From assembly GCF_004362145.1 (NCBI RefSeq), contig NZ_SNXC01000010.1, forward strand, positions 310,001 through 374,000: a DNA stretch of 64,000 nucleotides, written 5' to 3'. The notes beneath the pieces were generated by a model. It did not search any database. It saw nothing but the letters and a program-made list of their open reading frames with translations, and had not been told where the DNA came from. Origin of the DNA: Marinomonas balearica (GTDB lineage Bacteria; Pseudomonadota; Gammaproteobacteria; Pseudomonadales; Marinomonadaceae). Positions 1 through 10,300 of this stretch are shown piece after piece. Positions within the stretch are counted from its first letter, which is position 1. Every line of letters begins with the position of its first letter. The translations under genes and the position numbers were made by a program.

Positions 1-1276
1 TTGACGTCTGTGTTCGCTGTGCCAGAGTTCTTACTTCATCCGCTACGACTGCAAACCCACGCCCCTGTTCCCCAGCGCGTGCCGCTTCTATAGCCGCATT
101 GAGTGCAAGTAAATTAGTTTGCTCTGCAATGTCGTTGATGACATTAACCACTGAGTTGATGTTAAGAGTGTCGTTATCCACAGATTTTATTTGGCTAACA
201 ACGTTTTCCATATTGTTCTTTAGGGAGCTTGCAGCATGGACGGTGCTTTCCATTACGGCGTTACCACTATCTGCTTTATCTTGCATGATTTTTGTATTTT
301 GATTGGCTTGTTTGGCCTGGTCTGCAACCTCTAATGAAGTCGAAACCATTTCATTCATTGCACTCGAAACATGTTCAATCTCTTCTCTTTGGCTGTTTAT
401 GTTTTTGCCTGCCATTGAGCTGATCGAGGTCATTTGAGAAGCAGCGCTAGTCAGTTGTTGAGTGGCATTACTGATTCCTGAAATTAGAATGCGTTGCTGC
501 TCTTGCATGTGATTAAAATTTGCTGCAATTCTCGCGAGTTCATTCTTTCCTTTGCTTTCAATGTGTACTGTTAGGTCTGATTCCGTTGATACCTTTCGCA
601 TGGCATTATTGAGTATGTCGAGTGGTGTGATGATCGATTTGTTTATGACATAGCCCGAAATAATAAGGAGTACGATAATAAGTGCGGTCAGCACCCAAAG
701 CAGTATTGTCTGCTCTTTGTAGTCGGATTGGATGTCTTCACGTTCTTGCTTAGCTTCGGTTAGCTGTAAAGCCACGAGTTCGGTGATTTTTTCGCTGATT
801 GGATCAATGGTTTTATACAGTGGGCCATTAAATGCGCTGACTGTGTTCTTTAGATCTGCTTCAGTGGTATTTTTTAATGCGTTTTCTAGTTGGTCTAACG
901 AATTGTTTGCATCTATAAATAATGCTTCGGCTTCATGGGCTAACTTTGCTTCTTCGGGTTTGAGAGCGGTCGCCATGTATTTTTGCCACTTTTGCTTAAT
1001 CTCGCTTCTTGCTTGCTGTATTCCTCTAAGTGCTTCTGGGCCCGTCATAAGTCCAGCGTCGGCTTTGTTAACAGCATCGATCACAAAGACTGCGTAGTTA
1101 TCTGCAATGGTTTTTAGGTCTTCTAAAGGAATGACCCTGTCTTCATAAATTCGCCCGACGCCTTCGTTAGCTTGCTTTAGGTCAGATAAAGAAATCAAGA
1201 CGACTGCAATTATGCCAATAAGTGGTAGTAAGGAATTGAGGTTTAACCTTGTTTGAATCTTTAGATTTTTAAGCAT
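1..1276 (-). CDS. methyl-accepting chemotaxis protein, 3' part beyond the window
   Basis: A transmembrane chemoreceptor that would signal to CheA/CheW. The reverse strand is open for 425 codons from the ATG at 1276 and runs off the left edge, so the C-terminal signalling end is missing. There is an N-terminal membrane segment (about residues 9-29), a helical periplasmic domain of the four-helix-bundle type, and a second membrane segment (about 187-205, [18 protein letters not shown]). A HAMP-like linker and then the cytoplasmic coiled coil follow. The conserved hairpin tip is present near the edge ([20 protein letters not shown] followed by [10 protein letters not shown]). A purine-rich AAAGGACGAG lies just before the ATG. 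The ligand is unknown. Family call is firm. Confidence 0.95.
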   Translation of the reverse strand, partial: MLKNLKIQTRLNLNSLLPLIGIIAVVLISLSDLKQANEGVGRIYEDRVIPLEDLKTIADNYAVFVIDAVNKADAGLMTGPEALRGIQQARSEIKQKWQKYMATALKPEEAKLAHEAEALFIDANNSLDQLENALKNTTEADLKNTVSAFNGPLYKTIDPISEKITELVALQLTEAKQEREDIQSDYKEQTILLWVLTALIIVLLIISGYVINKSIITPLDILNNAMRKVSTESDLTVHIESKGKNELARIAANFNHMQEQQRILISGISNATQQLTSAASQMTSISSMAGKNINSQREEIEHVSSAMNEMVSTSLEVADQAKQANQNTKIMQDKADSGNAVMESTVHAASSLKNNMENVVSQIKSVDNDTLNINSVVNVINDIAEQTNLLALNAAIEAARAGEQGRGFAVVADEVRTLAQRTQTS

Positions 1277-1585
1277 GCTGTCTCGTCCTTTGGATGTAAA
1301 AAAATCGGCGTTGACTATAAAGTGCCATTAGTTATTTTTATAATTTCCATAGGATATATCTATTATGTCTTAAATCTATAGTTGCTAATTCACGGGTTTT
1401 AGGTTGTTGTGGTTTCTCATTCAATCATTCAATCTGGAAATTGAAGCTTAGAGGTTATTGGAGGTATCTCCATTAGTTGTGAATCAGGCTTCTAAAAATT
1501 GCCTTAAAAAACATTGCTCTTCAAAGTGCTAGGGATTGGTGCTTATGTCATAATGAACTTATGTATAAAAAAGTAGAGGCAAGTT
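1277..1585. promoter_or_regulatory. intergenic region between divergent chemoreceptor and yciA
   Basis: AT-rich gap of about 310 bases that must hold the start signals of the two divergent genes. I see no convincing operator, RNA gene or small ORF in it, and no pair of promoter boxes good enough to name. Confidence 0.4.
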
Positions 1586-2011
1586 ATGTCGAGTGAACCA
1601 GAGTCAAAAGGGCGTTTAACAACACGTACAGTGGCAATGCCAGCAGATACGAATCCAGCAGGTGATATTTTTGGTGGATGGGTTGTTTCCCAAATGGACT
1701 TGGCAGCAGGAATATGTGCAGGGCAACGCGCTCAGACGCGAGTTGTAACTGTATCGATCGACGGCATGAGTTTTATTCGTCCCGTTAAGGTTGGAGATAT
1801 CTTGGGGGTATACACCTACGTTGAATCTATTGGTCGAACGTCAATGAATATCCACGTAGAGGCTTGGGTTCGCCGTGGTCGAATCGGTCATCGGGAGAAG
1901 GTTACAGAGGCATCGTTCAAGTTTGTGGCAATTGATGATGATGGTAAGTCTATGCCGATACCGGCTGAAGAAGATCTGCCTGATTACGTTGATTTGAATT
2001 CGGATTTCTAA
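1586..2011 (+). CDS. yciA: acyl-CoA thioesterase, YciA family
   Basis: Hot-dog fold thioesterase of 141 residues, the normal length for YciA, expected to hydrolyse short to long acyl-CoA in the cytoplasm. The family pattern is clear: RTVAMPADTNPAGDIFGGWV with the catalytic-region Asn/Asp, then QMDLAAG, and later VSIDGMSFIRPVKVGD. An AGAGG lies about 8 bases before the ATG. It is a single gene followed at once by a strong hairpin terminator, so it is probably monocistronic. Confidence 0.92.
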   Translation: MSSEPESKGRLTTRTVAMPADTNPAGDIFGGWVVSQMDLAAGICAGQRAQTRVVTVSIDGMSFIRPVKVGDILGVYTYVESIGRTSMNIHVEAWVRRGRIGHREKVTEASFKFVAIDDDGKSMPIPAEEDLPDYVDLNSDF

Positions 2012-2019
2012 AAGGCATG

Positions 2020-2054
2020 AAAAAAGCCACTTAATCATAGATTAAGTGGCTTTT
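2020..2054 (+). terminator. Rho-independent terminator after yciA
   Basis: AAAAGCCACTTAAT, a short loop, then ATTAAGTGGCTTTT, an almost perfect stem ending in T residues. With A residues on its other side it could also stop transcription leaving tRNA-Leu on the minus strand. Confidence 0.88.
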
Positions 2055-2072
2055 AAAATTTGAGGTCTTCGT

Positions 2073-2157
2073 TGGTACCAGTGGGCGGACTCGAACCGCC
2101 ACGCCGTGAGGCAACGGATTTTGAATCCGTCATGTCTACCAATTCCATCACACTGGC
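2073..2157 (-). tRNA. tRNA-Leu (anticodon CAA)
   Basis: 85-nt class II tRNA with CCA encoded. The acceptor arm is GCCAGTG with CACTGGT plus discriminator A. The anticodon stem ACGGA/TCCGT closes the loop TTCAAAA, giving anticodon CAA for UUG. A long variable arm typical of tRNA-Leu and the T arm GGTTCGAGTCC are present. Confidence 0.97.
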
Positions 2158-2261
2158 GCGAAAACGTGGTGCGTATTCTATGGTTTTTTGACAAAGTGTC
2201 AATCACCAATGTTAAAAAAAACCTAAAAAAATCAAACAATTCAAAAAATTACGATAATTGT

Positions 2262-3494
2262 CTACTTTGCGAGCGATATGATTTCATTTGACCAGCGCGT
2301 AGCTTCCAGAAAAGCCGTATTTAGTTTGCTCAGTGATTCTTTTGGGAGTTGACTTAGCACTTCCCAATCTTGCTGTTCTTGAGCCAAGGTAAAATACAAG
2401 ACTTTGCCTAAGTTGCCATTATAGTGGCTGATGGCATGGCAAAGCTCATCGCTCAATGCGATGTTTTTGAGACCTTCGAGTGTTTCTATGCCAAAGAGAA
2501 GGTCGATTGAAGAGAGCAGGCCAACAATAAAAGCCTTATCTGCATCAACATGCTGTAAGTCTTCCGCAAGCAATTGATTGCATCTCGCTCTTACAAGCGA
2601 TGTTTTGAGAGACCCATTCTTGATATCGTCATTGGCGGTAAGTGTTAGGATAGTCGCCCAGCACTTTAACTGCGCCAACCCAATAAATACCACGACTTCT
2701 TTTATTGTTTCGACCTGTTTAGGAACGCCACACAATGGGCTTTTGAGAATTCTAAGAAATTGAAATGAGAGTTGGGGGCTGCGTTCTACAATGCTCACGA
2801 CTTCATCGATCGAAACATCATCATTTTGTAAAATACTCACCAAATTTAATGAGTCTTTTACATGGGATTCAATTTTTTTCCCCTTAATGATTTCGGGTTT
2901 TTGGAAATAATAGCCTTGATAGAGATCAAAACCGATTGCCTTACATTGCTCAAACATCGTTTGGTCTTCGACTTTTTCTGCAATTAAAGAAATGCCCATG
3001 GCCTTTAACTTCGAAATTTGGTCTTTGTGTTGATCTGGAGGCGTGGCAATGACATCTACTTTTATGATCGTAATGTGTGGCAGTAATGGGTCGTACTCTT
3101 CGTTAAAGAAATAATCATCAAGAACAAAACGGTATCCTGCATTTCGCCATCGTTGTACCGCCGCAATAAAGTCATCTGTGATGATTTGATTCTCTAAAAT
3201 TTCGATAAATACCGTTTCACTTGGCATCGGTAAAAAGGCATCTGAGAGAATCAAATCACGAGACATATTAATGAAGAATGGATCAGACAGCTCATCGTCG
3301 TGTTGGCTGATTCCCATGCATAGGTTCACTAACACTTGGCTAGTAGCGACTTCATTGCTATTAAAAATGGCTTCGTTTTGGGGGCGATCACGAAACAATA
3401 ATTCGTACGCAAAAATGGATTGGTCTTCATAGAAAATCGGCTGCTGAGCCATTAATAGGTCGCCCAGAGTTTGTTTTAATTCTTCTGAGTTCAT
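2262..3494 (-). CDS. EAL-HDOD (YuxH-type) signalling protein, EAL degenerate
   Basis: 410-residue cytoplasmic protein with an N-terminal EAL-like domain (about 10-205) and a C-terminal HDOD domain (about 215-400), the YuxH/CdgJ arrangement. The first EAL motif is ELL (FAYELLFRDRP) and the usual DDFGTG is replaced by DDYFFN, so catalysis and c-di-GMP hydrolysis are unlikely. Family members usually act as scaffolds in motility or signalling. The HDOD part keeps the core SIDEVVSIVERSPQLSFQFL. It is monocistronic between two tRNA genes. The start is the ATG at 3494 behind GGAAGG. The domain call is firm and the role is open. Confidence 0.9.
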   Translation of the reverse strand: MNSEELKQTLGDLLMAQQPIFYEDQSIFAYELLFRDRPQNEAIFNSNEVATSQVLVNLCMGISQHDDELSDPFFINMSRDLILSDAFLPMPSETVFIEILENQIITDDFIAAVQRWRNAGYRFVLDDYFFNEEYDPLLPHITIIKVDVIATPPDQHKDQISKLKAMGISLIAEKVEDQTMFEQCKAIGFDLYQGYYFQKPEIIKGKKIESHVKDSLNLVSILQNDDVSIDEVVSIVERSPQLSFQFLRILKSPLCGVPKQVETIKEVVVFIGLAQLKCWATILTLTANDDIKNGSLKTSLVRARCNQLLAEDLQHVDADKAFIVGLLSSIDLLFGIETLEGLKNIALSDELCHAISHYNGNLGKVLYFTLAQEQQDWEVLSQLPKESLSKLNTAFLEATRWSNEIISLAK

Positions 3495-3735
3495 CGAGCT
3501 TCCTTCCTACTGCATATGAAATTAGGATCTGACTATATAATCAAAAATTATCTTTGATTGCAATTTGAACAATTCCCTATCTCCATTAACTATATCCGTG
3601 AAATGCAAATTCGCCATCGCGACATGTAATTTAATGTTGTTCCATAAGTATTTTTGGCAATGTAAGTAAAGGATTTTTTTATGTGTAGTCTTGACAGGTA
3701 AGAGCACTCTCAATAAAATTCCGCTTACTTTTTGA

Positions 3736-3811
3736 GGGGCTATAGCTCAGCTGGGAGAGCGCCTCGCTGGCAGCGAGGAGGTCAGCGGTTCGATCCCGCT
3801 TAGCTCCACCA
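3736..3811 (+). tRNA. tRNA-Ala (anticodon GGC)
   Basis: 76-nt tRNA with CCA encoded, beginning GGGGCTATAGCTCAGCTGGG. The anticodon stem CCTCG/CGAGG closes the loop CTGGCAG, giving GGC. T arm GCGGTTCGATCCCGC, acceptor end TAGCTCCACCA. Confidence 0.98.
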
Positions 3812-3904
3812 AAAAGTTCCTATCTTTTTACGTCTTTTATCGAATAAAACCCTCATTCTGTTTAGAATTCATTGAGTTACTGTATTTTCAATGAAGGGCA
3901 TCGT

Positions 3905-6900
3905 ATGTTTCAACTCTATACAGGCAATAAACTCGAAGATTTGTCTGTTTTACTCGCTAAAATTTTGAGTGTGAGCCCCCCTAAAAATGTATTTCAAAGC
4001 GAATGCATTTTGGTGCAAACACCGGGTATGGCACAGTGGTTAAACATTCGATTAGCTCAGTTGATGAGTGTTTCTGCAGGCGTTGATTTTCCTTTGCCGT
4101 CGAGCTTTGTTTGGCGTGTTTTTCAGTCCGCTTTGGATGATATCCCAGCCCAAAGTGCGTTTAATAAGCCGTATTTAACATGGCGATTAATGCGGATACT
4201 GGAGCGTTTTGAACACGATGAGACCTTTTCCGATCTGTCTAATTATTTAGCGGAAGATGGGAGTCAGGTTCGGCGCTATCAGCTGTGTGCGACGATCGCC
4301 GATATCTATGACCAATATTTGGTGTATCGACCGGATTGGATCAGTGCATGGGAATCGGATCAGGAGGATTCGTTACCAAAAAAGGTGCGTGACAAGTTTG
4401 ATGCTCAACCATGGCAGGGAACTCTTTGGCGTGAATTAATGGCGGATGTCGCTCAGGATGATATGTCTTTATATCATCGTGGCAACTTATTAGAAGCTCT
4501 AGCAGAAATGACGAAAAGCCAATCTCGGCCAGCGTCTGTCCCTGAACGAATATTTATTTTCGGTGTGTCCTCATTACCACCCAATACGTTGAATGCGCTG
4601 CAAGTGCTTGCTAAGAGTGGATGGATCGAAATTCATCTATTCCTTCAGAATCCATGTCGGTTTTATTGGGGAGATGTGGTCGATAAACACTTTGTCGGAC
4701 GGGCGATTAAGCGCCAAACATTAAAGCCGGGCATGCGAACAGATACCTTGCATCTTGATGCGAATCCGTTACTCGCAAGTTGGGGACGATTAGGGCGAGA
4801 TTATATTGCTCAGCTTCAGGATGTTGCCGATGGCGAGCTTGAGGTCTTTGAAGATTATGTCGAAGAAGGTGTGACATCGAGCCTCTTGCAAAGGGTTCAG
4901 CAAGATGTCTTTACGATGGAAAACCACGGTGCGGAGGAAGAACGCGCGCTTGTTGCTACAGCAGAGTTTCGTCATGCTGTGAATGAGTCTGACAGAAGTA
5001 TTCAGGTTCATGTTTGCCACAGCCCACTGCGCGAAGTGGAAGTGTTACACGATCAGTTGTTTGCATTGTTTGAATCGAACGCAGATTTAACACCAAAAGA
5101 CGTTATTGTCATGCTGCCTGACGTGAATCGGTACAGCCCTTATGTGAAGGCGGTTTTTTCTCAAAAAGTGGCATCAAAGCGCGAATCGACTAATGCGTCA
5201 GGTCATGCTTGCGGTGCTGAAAATCAAAGTATTCCGTTTGCATTGATTGATCAGGCAGGAGGGATGGAAAACCCCGTTGTTGATGCATTTTTATACCTTC
5301 TTGGTCTTGGTGACAGCCGATTTACACTGTCAGAGCTGATTAGTATTCTTGAAGTTCCAGCGGTCATGACGAAATTTGAATTGACTGTCGAAGAGTTGGA
5401 AAGAGTGCGTCAATGGGCAACAGAAGTGGGTGTTCGCTGGGGGCTAAATGACGAAACGGCGGCTCAACATGATCTGCCCAAACAAACCATTCATACGTGG
5501 CACCACGGCCTTAAACGAATGCTCCTTGGTTACAGTATCGGACATGATCACATTTGGCAGGGAATACTGAGTTACGGGGATATTGAAGGCTTAGAAGCAA
5601 GCATCGCCGGAAAACTAGCCGGTTTTCTCGATAAACTGCAAACCTCAGCAATGCATTTTTCTCAATCTCAATCGCCAGAGTGTTGGATTACAACCCTTAA
5701 TACCTTGCTAACCGATTACTTTGAACTGGCTGAAGATGATCCATTCCAATCGCTTTTTAGTCGTCATTTAGAGACGCTACAAGAAGAGTGGCAGGGCGCA
5801 AACTTTCATGCAGACATTGAGTTTCCGGTAATACGAGAGGTGCTAGCGCCGAGGCTTCAAGAGAGTTCTGGATCGCATCGCTTTTTAGCCGGTCGAGTGA
5901 ACTTCTGTACGCTCATGCCGATGCGATCTGTTCCGTTTAAAGTAATTTGCGTGTTGGGTATGAATGAAGGCGATTATCCGCGTAATGCTGTGCCAATGGG
6001 GTTTGATTTGATGGTCGGTGATTATAGGAGCGGTGATCGAAGCCCGAGGGACGACGACAAATATCTTTTTTTAGAGGCGCTCATGTCCGCTCGCGATACT
6101 TTCTATTTGAGTTATATTGGACGTAGCGTACAGGATAACAGTGAAAAAAATCCGTCGATCATTTTAAGTGAATTGGTAGAGTACGTTGCGCAAAGCTGCG
6201 CCCTTGAAGCGCAACGTATGGAGGCGCCTGATGTTTCTGCTAAGAAAATGGTGGCACATTTAGTCACAGAGCATCCGTTGCAGCCTTTTAATCCACGCTA
6301 CTATTTAGAAGAGCACTTAGAAGAGCATTTAGACGCCTCTCAATCAGGGCTGTTTAGCTATAACGACCAATGGTTGCCTTTGTTTCAGAAAGACTCTGAT
6401 CATTCATTAGCAGCGGAAAAAGCGCAGCTTGATGAATACGATGGCGATTTGACTGAATTGGATTTGGACGAATTGCGGCGTTTTTTGCGCCATCCTGCGC
6501 GTTACTTTACACAAAAACGATTGCGAGCCTATCTGACGTTTAATGAAGAAGATGAACTGGAAGACGAACCTTTTTCGTTAACAGGGCTTTCAGGCTATCA
6601 AATTAAAACCGAATTGTTAGAAGCGATGCTAAAAGGCGAAGAAGCGGATTTGATTGCACGTCTGCCGCTTACGGGAAGCTTACCTTCGGGCTCTATGGGG
6701 AAAGTCGCATTTGACGAAGTGGTTCAGCAATGTCGAGGCCTATCCGACGCGGTGAAGTCCTATGGTGTAGAAGAGGTGCCCGATCAAGAGGTGGATCTGC
6801 TCATAAATACAGGTTCAAAGCGCTGCCGGATAACAGGTTGGTTGCCGATGACCAATACGACGATGAGAGTCTCCTATCGATTGGGTGATATCACGGCCAA

Positions 6901-7354
6901 TCAAAAAATGATTCATTGGCTGGAGCATCTCTTATTATGTGCTCAAGGCTCGCCCAAGCGCCATATTTTTGTGAACGATGTAAAAGGAAAGCTGAAAACG
7001 CTGGAGTTTACGGTATTGTCGGTTGAGGAAGCTCTTCAGCCTCTACAAACCATGTTGAACCTTCTGCATGAAGGGTTACGAGCTCCCCAACTGGTTCCTG
7101 CCAAATCGAGCGATGCTTGGTGTACGTCGTTTTTAAATAAAAAAGCGTTGGAGTGTGAGGATACGGCCTTTGAAAAAGCGTTAGCAAGTTACCAAAACTT
7201 GGACGACGAGTTTCATTCCGTTGAAGTCTCTGATCCGTATTGGCAACGCTTTTACCCCGATTTGAACAAGGAACGCGCCGTGTTTGAGCAGAATGTTCGA
7301 TCCATCTGGTTGCCATTGCATCGCCAATTAAATCCAATGGAGGAGAGCGCATGA
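3905..7354 (+). CDS. recC: exodeoxyribonuclease V gamma subunit RecC
   Basis: RecC subunit of the RecBCD helicase-nuclease, which processes double-strand ends, recognises Chi and leads to RecA loading. About 1149 residues, close to the family norm. The N-terminus reads MFQLYTGNKLEDLSVLLAKI and then QTPGMAQWLNIRLAQ, the typical RecC opening that matches the degenerate helicase core. A C-terminal pseudo-nuclease region follows. I take the ATG at 3905, which has GAAGGG seven bases upstream; an upstream TTG at 3872 in the same frame has no ribosome site. The stop overlaps the recB start. Very likely the first gene of a recC-recB-recD operon. Confidence 0.96.
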   Translation: MFQLYTGNKLEDLSVLLAKILSVSPPKNVFQSECILVQTPGMAQWLNIRLAQLMSVSAGVDFPLPSSFVWRVFQSALDDIPAQSAFNKPYLTWRLMRILERFEHDETFSDLSNYLAEDGSQVRRYQLCATIADIYDQYLVYRPDWISAWESDQEDSLPKKVRDKFDAQPWQGTLWRELMADVAQDDMSLYHRGNLLEALAEMTKSQSRPASVPERIFIFGVSSLPPNTLNALQVLAKSGWIEIHLFLQNPCRFYWGDVVDKHFVGRAIKRQTLKPGMRTDTLHLDANPLLASWGRLGRDYIAQLQDVADGELEVFEDYVEEGVTSSLLQRVQQDVFTMENHGAEEERALVATAEFRHAVNESDRSIQVHVCHSPLREVEVLHDQLFALFESNADLTPKDVIVMLPDVNRYSPYVKAVFSQKVASKRESTNASGHACGAENQSIPFALIDQAGGMENPVVDAFLYLLGLGDSRFTLSELISILEVPAVMTKFELTVEELERVRQWATEVGVRWGLNDETAAQHDLPKQTIHTWHHGLKRMLLGYSIGHDHIWQGILSYGDIEGLEASIAGKLAGFLDKLQTSAMHFSQSQSPECWITTLNTLLTDYFELAEDDPFQSLFSRHLETLQEEWQGANFHADIEFPVIREVLAPRLQESSGSHRFLAGRVNFCTLMPMRSVPFKVICVLGMNEGDYPRNAVPMGFDLMVGDYRSGDRSPRDDDKYLFLEALMSARDTFYLSYIGRSVQDNSEKNPSIILSELVEYVAQSCALEAQRMEAPDVSAKKMVAHLVTEHPLQPFNPRYYLEEHLEEHLDASQSGLFSYNDQWLPLFQKDSDHSLAAEKAQLDEYDGDLTELDLDELRRFLRHPARYFTQKRLRAYLTFNEEDELEDEPFSLTGLSGYQIKTELLEAMLKGEEADLIARLPLTGSLPSGSMGKVAFDEVVQQCRGLSDAVKSYGVEEVPDQEVDLLINTGSKRCRITGWLPMTNTTMRVSYRLGDITANQKMIHWLEHLLLCAQGSPKRHIFVNDVKGKLKTLEFTVLSVEEALQPLQTMLNLLHEGLRAPQLVPAKSSDAWCTSFLNKKALECEDTAFEKALASYQNLDDEFHSVEVSDPYWQRFYPDLNKERAVFEQNVRSIWLPLHRQLNPMEESA

Positions 7355-10300
7355 GTCATGATGACGTGTCTATCACGAATGAAACAGTGGCATTGGATGC
7401 GCACACTTTCCCTCTATTTGGTAAGCGCTTAATAGAAGCGAGCGCGGGAACAGGGAAGACCTATACAATAGCCAACCTCTATTTACGTTTGCTTGTTCCA
7501 GCGGGTAATGAATGTGATTTGGATCGACCTTTAACGGTCGATCAAATACTTGTTGTGACGTTCACGGAAGCGGCGACCGCCGAACTGAAAGCGCGGATTA
7601 GAGCTCGAATTCGCGCTGCGCGTAAAACCTTGATGAGCGGTTACAGCGAGGATGAGTTTTTAACCACTTGGCGACAAAAGCTAAATGACGAGCAGATCGC
7701 GGACGGCATTGAAAAGCTACTGTATGCCGAAAAACAAATGGATGAAGCGGCTGTTTTTACCATTCATGGTTTTTGTCAGCGTATGCTCAGTCAAAACGCG
7801 TTTGAAAGCCGAATGCTGTTTCGTCAGGAAATAGAAACAGATGAAATGGCACCGATGACGGTTGCTGTTAAGGATGTGTGGCGACGTTTTGTTGCGGAAT
7901 TGAGTGAAACAGAAGCGAGTTTTATAAGGCGATTCTGGTCAGAGCCAATGGCGTTGCTTAAAGAGCTTCGAGTGTTACAGAGCCAGCCTGATGCCCAATA
8001 CGAACAACTACAATTTGATTGGCGGTCTCATATTCAAACATTGGAATCGACGATTCAAAAGGTAAAACAAGCGTGGCTCAAGAGTGGCGCAGACATTGTA
8101 GAAGCGCTGAATACCAGCGGCATTAAACGTAATTTTTGGAAGAAAGACCCCTCGAAAGACATTCGTTCGATTGACGCTTGGGCGCATTCAAGCGCTTTGT
8201 CAGTGCCTGAGTGTCTAAAATACATCGATGCTCGTGAGCATGAAACGCGTCTATCAAAAGGCGGAGAAGCTCCTAGCCATTCTGTTTTTAGCGACGTTGC
8301 TGAGCTTCGGGTAATGTCTGAAGCGTTAAGCCAATTAAAGTCCGTCTTGATTCCTGAGCTTTGGCAACAAGTACAAGAGCGGATGATGCGTTGGAAGCGT
8401 TCTACGCAGTCTCTTACCTTTACCGATTTGTTGACCACGCTGGATTCCGCGTTGACGGGGGAATCGGAAAGAGCGGGGCAAAATGCACTTTCCGAACGTA
8501 TTCGAGAAACGTACCCCATTGCGCTAATTGATGAGTTTCAGGACACAGACCCAGTACAATATCGTATCTTCTCAAGCATTTATAAAGAGGCACATCAAAA
8601 CCAAAATAGGATCGGTCAAATCATGATCGGTGATCCTAAACAGGCCATTTATGCGTTTCGAGGGGCGGATATTTTTACTTACTTGTCGGCTAAAAAGGAC
8701 GCTCATCAAATCTATTCATTGGCGACAAATTACCGCTCTTCTGCTGCGATGATTCGGTCCGTCAATGCGTTATTCTCAACGCAGGCGAACCCATTTCGTG
8801 TTGAGGGTATTCCATTTGTTAGAGTGAACGATCGCGAAGTTCCCTGTGCTTTTTATCGCAACGGGCAGCCTCAATCGGCATTGCAATTTTTGTATTTGAA
8901 TGAAGATCATCCCGTTTCTGTTAAAGGCTATCGCGAAGCCATGGCTGAAGGGTGCGCCCAACACGTTCATCGACTATTGAACGAAGGGTTAGAAGGAGCG
9001 GCTAAGATCGAAGGAACGCCTGTTCGCCCTAAAGACATTGCTTTGTTGGTGAGCAACTTTACACAAGCTCAATTATTAAAAAGCGCTCTGTCTGAACGAG
9101 GCATTCCCAGTGTCTATTTAAGTGACAAAGGTTCCGTTTACGACAGCCAAGAAGCCAGCGAATTATTAATTATCCTTAACGCCATTATCGAGCAAGGAAG
9201 AGAAAACGCAACGCGATCAGCGTTAGCAACCGGTCTAGTTGGTTGGAGCCTCGATAAGATCGATGCACTGAATCATGATGACTTGAGTTATGAGCGGTGG
9301 GCGCGCGCATTCCAGCAATACTGGATAATGTGGGACGAAAAAGGGTTATTGCCTATGCTTCGAGCCTTGCTGGAAGATCTAGGCATCCCCGCGGGTCTCT
9401 TATCGAGAAAAAATGGAGAACGACGTTTAACCGATCTTTTGCATTTGTGTGAAAAACTACAGGAAAAATCACTCGAACTGGAGTCAAAAGAAGGCGTTTT
9501 GCGTTTTCTTAGATTGTCTATTCAGAACCCCAATGGCGACAGTGATGAACAAAAAATACGTTTGGAGACCGACGCGGAGTTGATTCGAATCGTAACCGTC
9601 CACAAAAGTAAAGGTTTGGAATATCCCATTGTTTATTTACCCTTTGCTTTCACGCCGGTTCGAAGCGCATCGAAAGAAGCGTTATATCATAATAAAAATG
9701 GCCAGCTTATGGTCTCATTTGATCCTACTGATGAAGAGGCTGCGAAGCATTTGGAAGAAGCCTATGCAGCTGAAATTCGATTGGCTTACGTGGCATTGAC
9801 GCGCTCCAAAGAAGCGTGCTTTATCGGCACAATGGAAGTCGGGAAGTCTGCCAGTAAGACCAAAGCGGCAGAATCTCATAATCACTTGAGTGGTGTGGGT
9901 GCGCTTGTATGCCAAGGTGAACCGCTAGACGCAGGCGATCTATTACCGAGTTTGTTGCTGTTTGTCGAACAACACGGCGACGCACTGGTAAAAGTGGAAT
10001 CGCTTGGTATCGATAACGAAACCTTACCTCGCTATGAAATGAAACCAAAGGGCGATTTAAAGGCTTCTGTTCGTCAATTTTCAGGGCACATTGAGCGTGA
10101 TTGGTGGGTAGGAAGCTACTCGTCTTTGGTGGTAGAAGCACCGCACGAAGTGTCATTCCAGCCCGGGTTTGATGAAGTCGGCCTTGAAGATGTAACGCTG
10201 TCGAATGCGCCTGCATTGGACGTTGAGCAGCAAGAAGAGCCTAGCGTGCCTGACGAGCACAGTCGTTTTACCTTTCCAAAAGGGGCAAATCCGGGGACTT

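Noticed and set aside
732-1097. 121-codon plus-strand frame
   Set aside because: It is antisense to the chemoreceptor, whose reverse-strand frame shows clear chemoreceptor motifs throughout.
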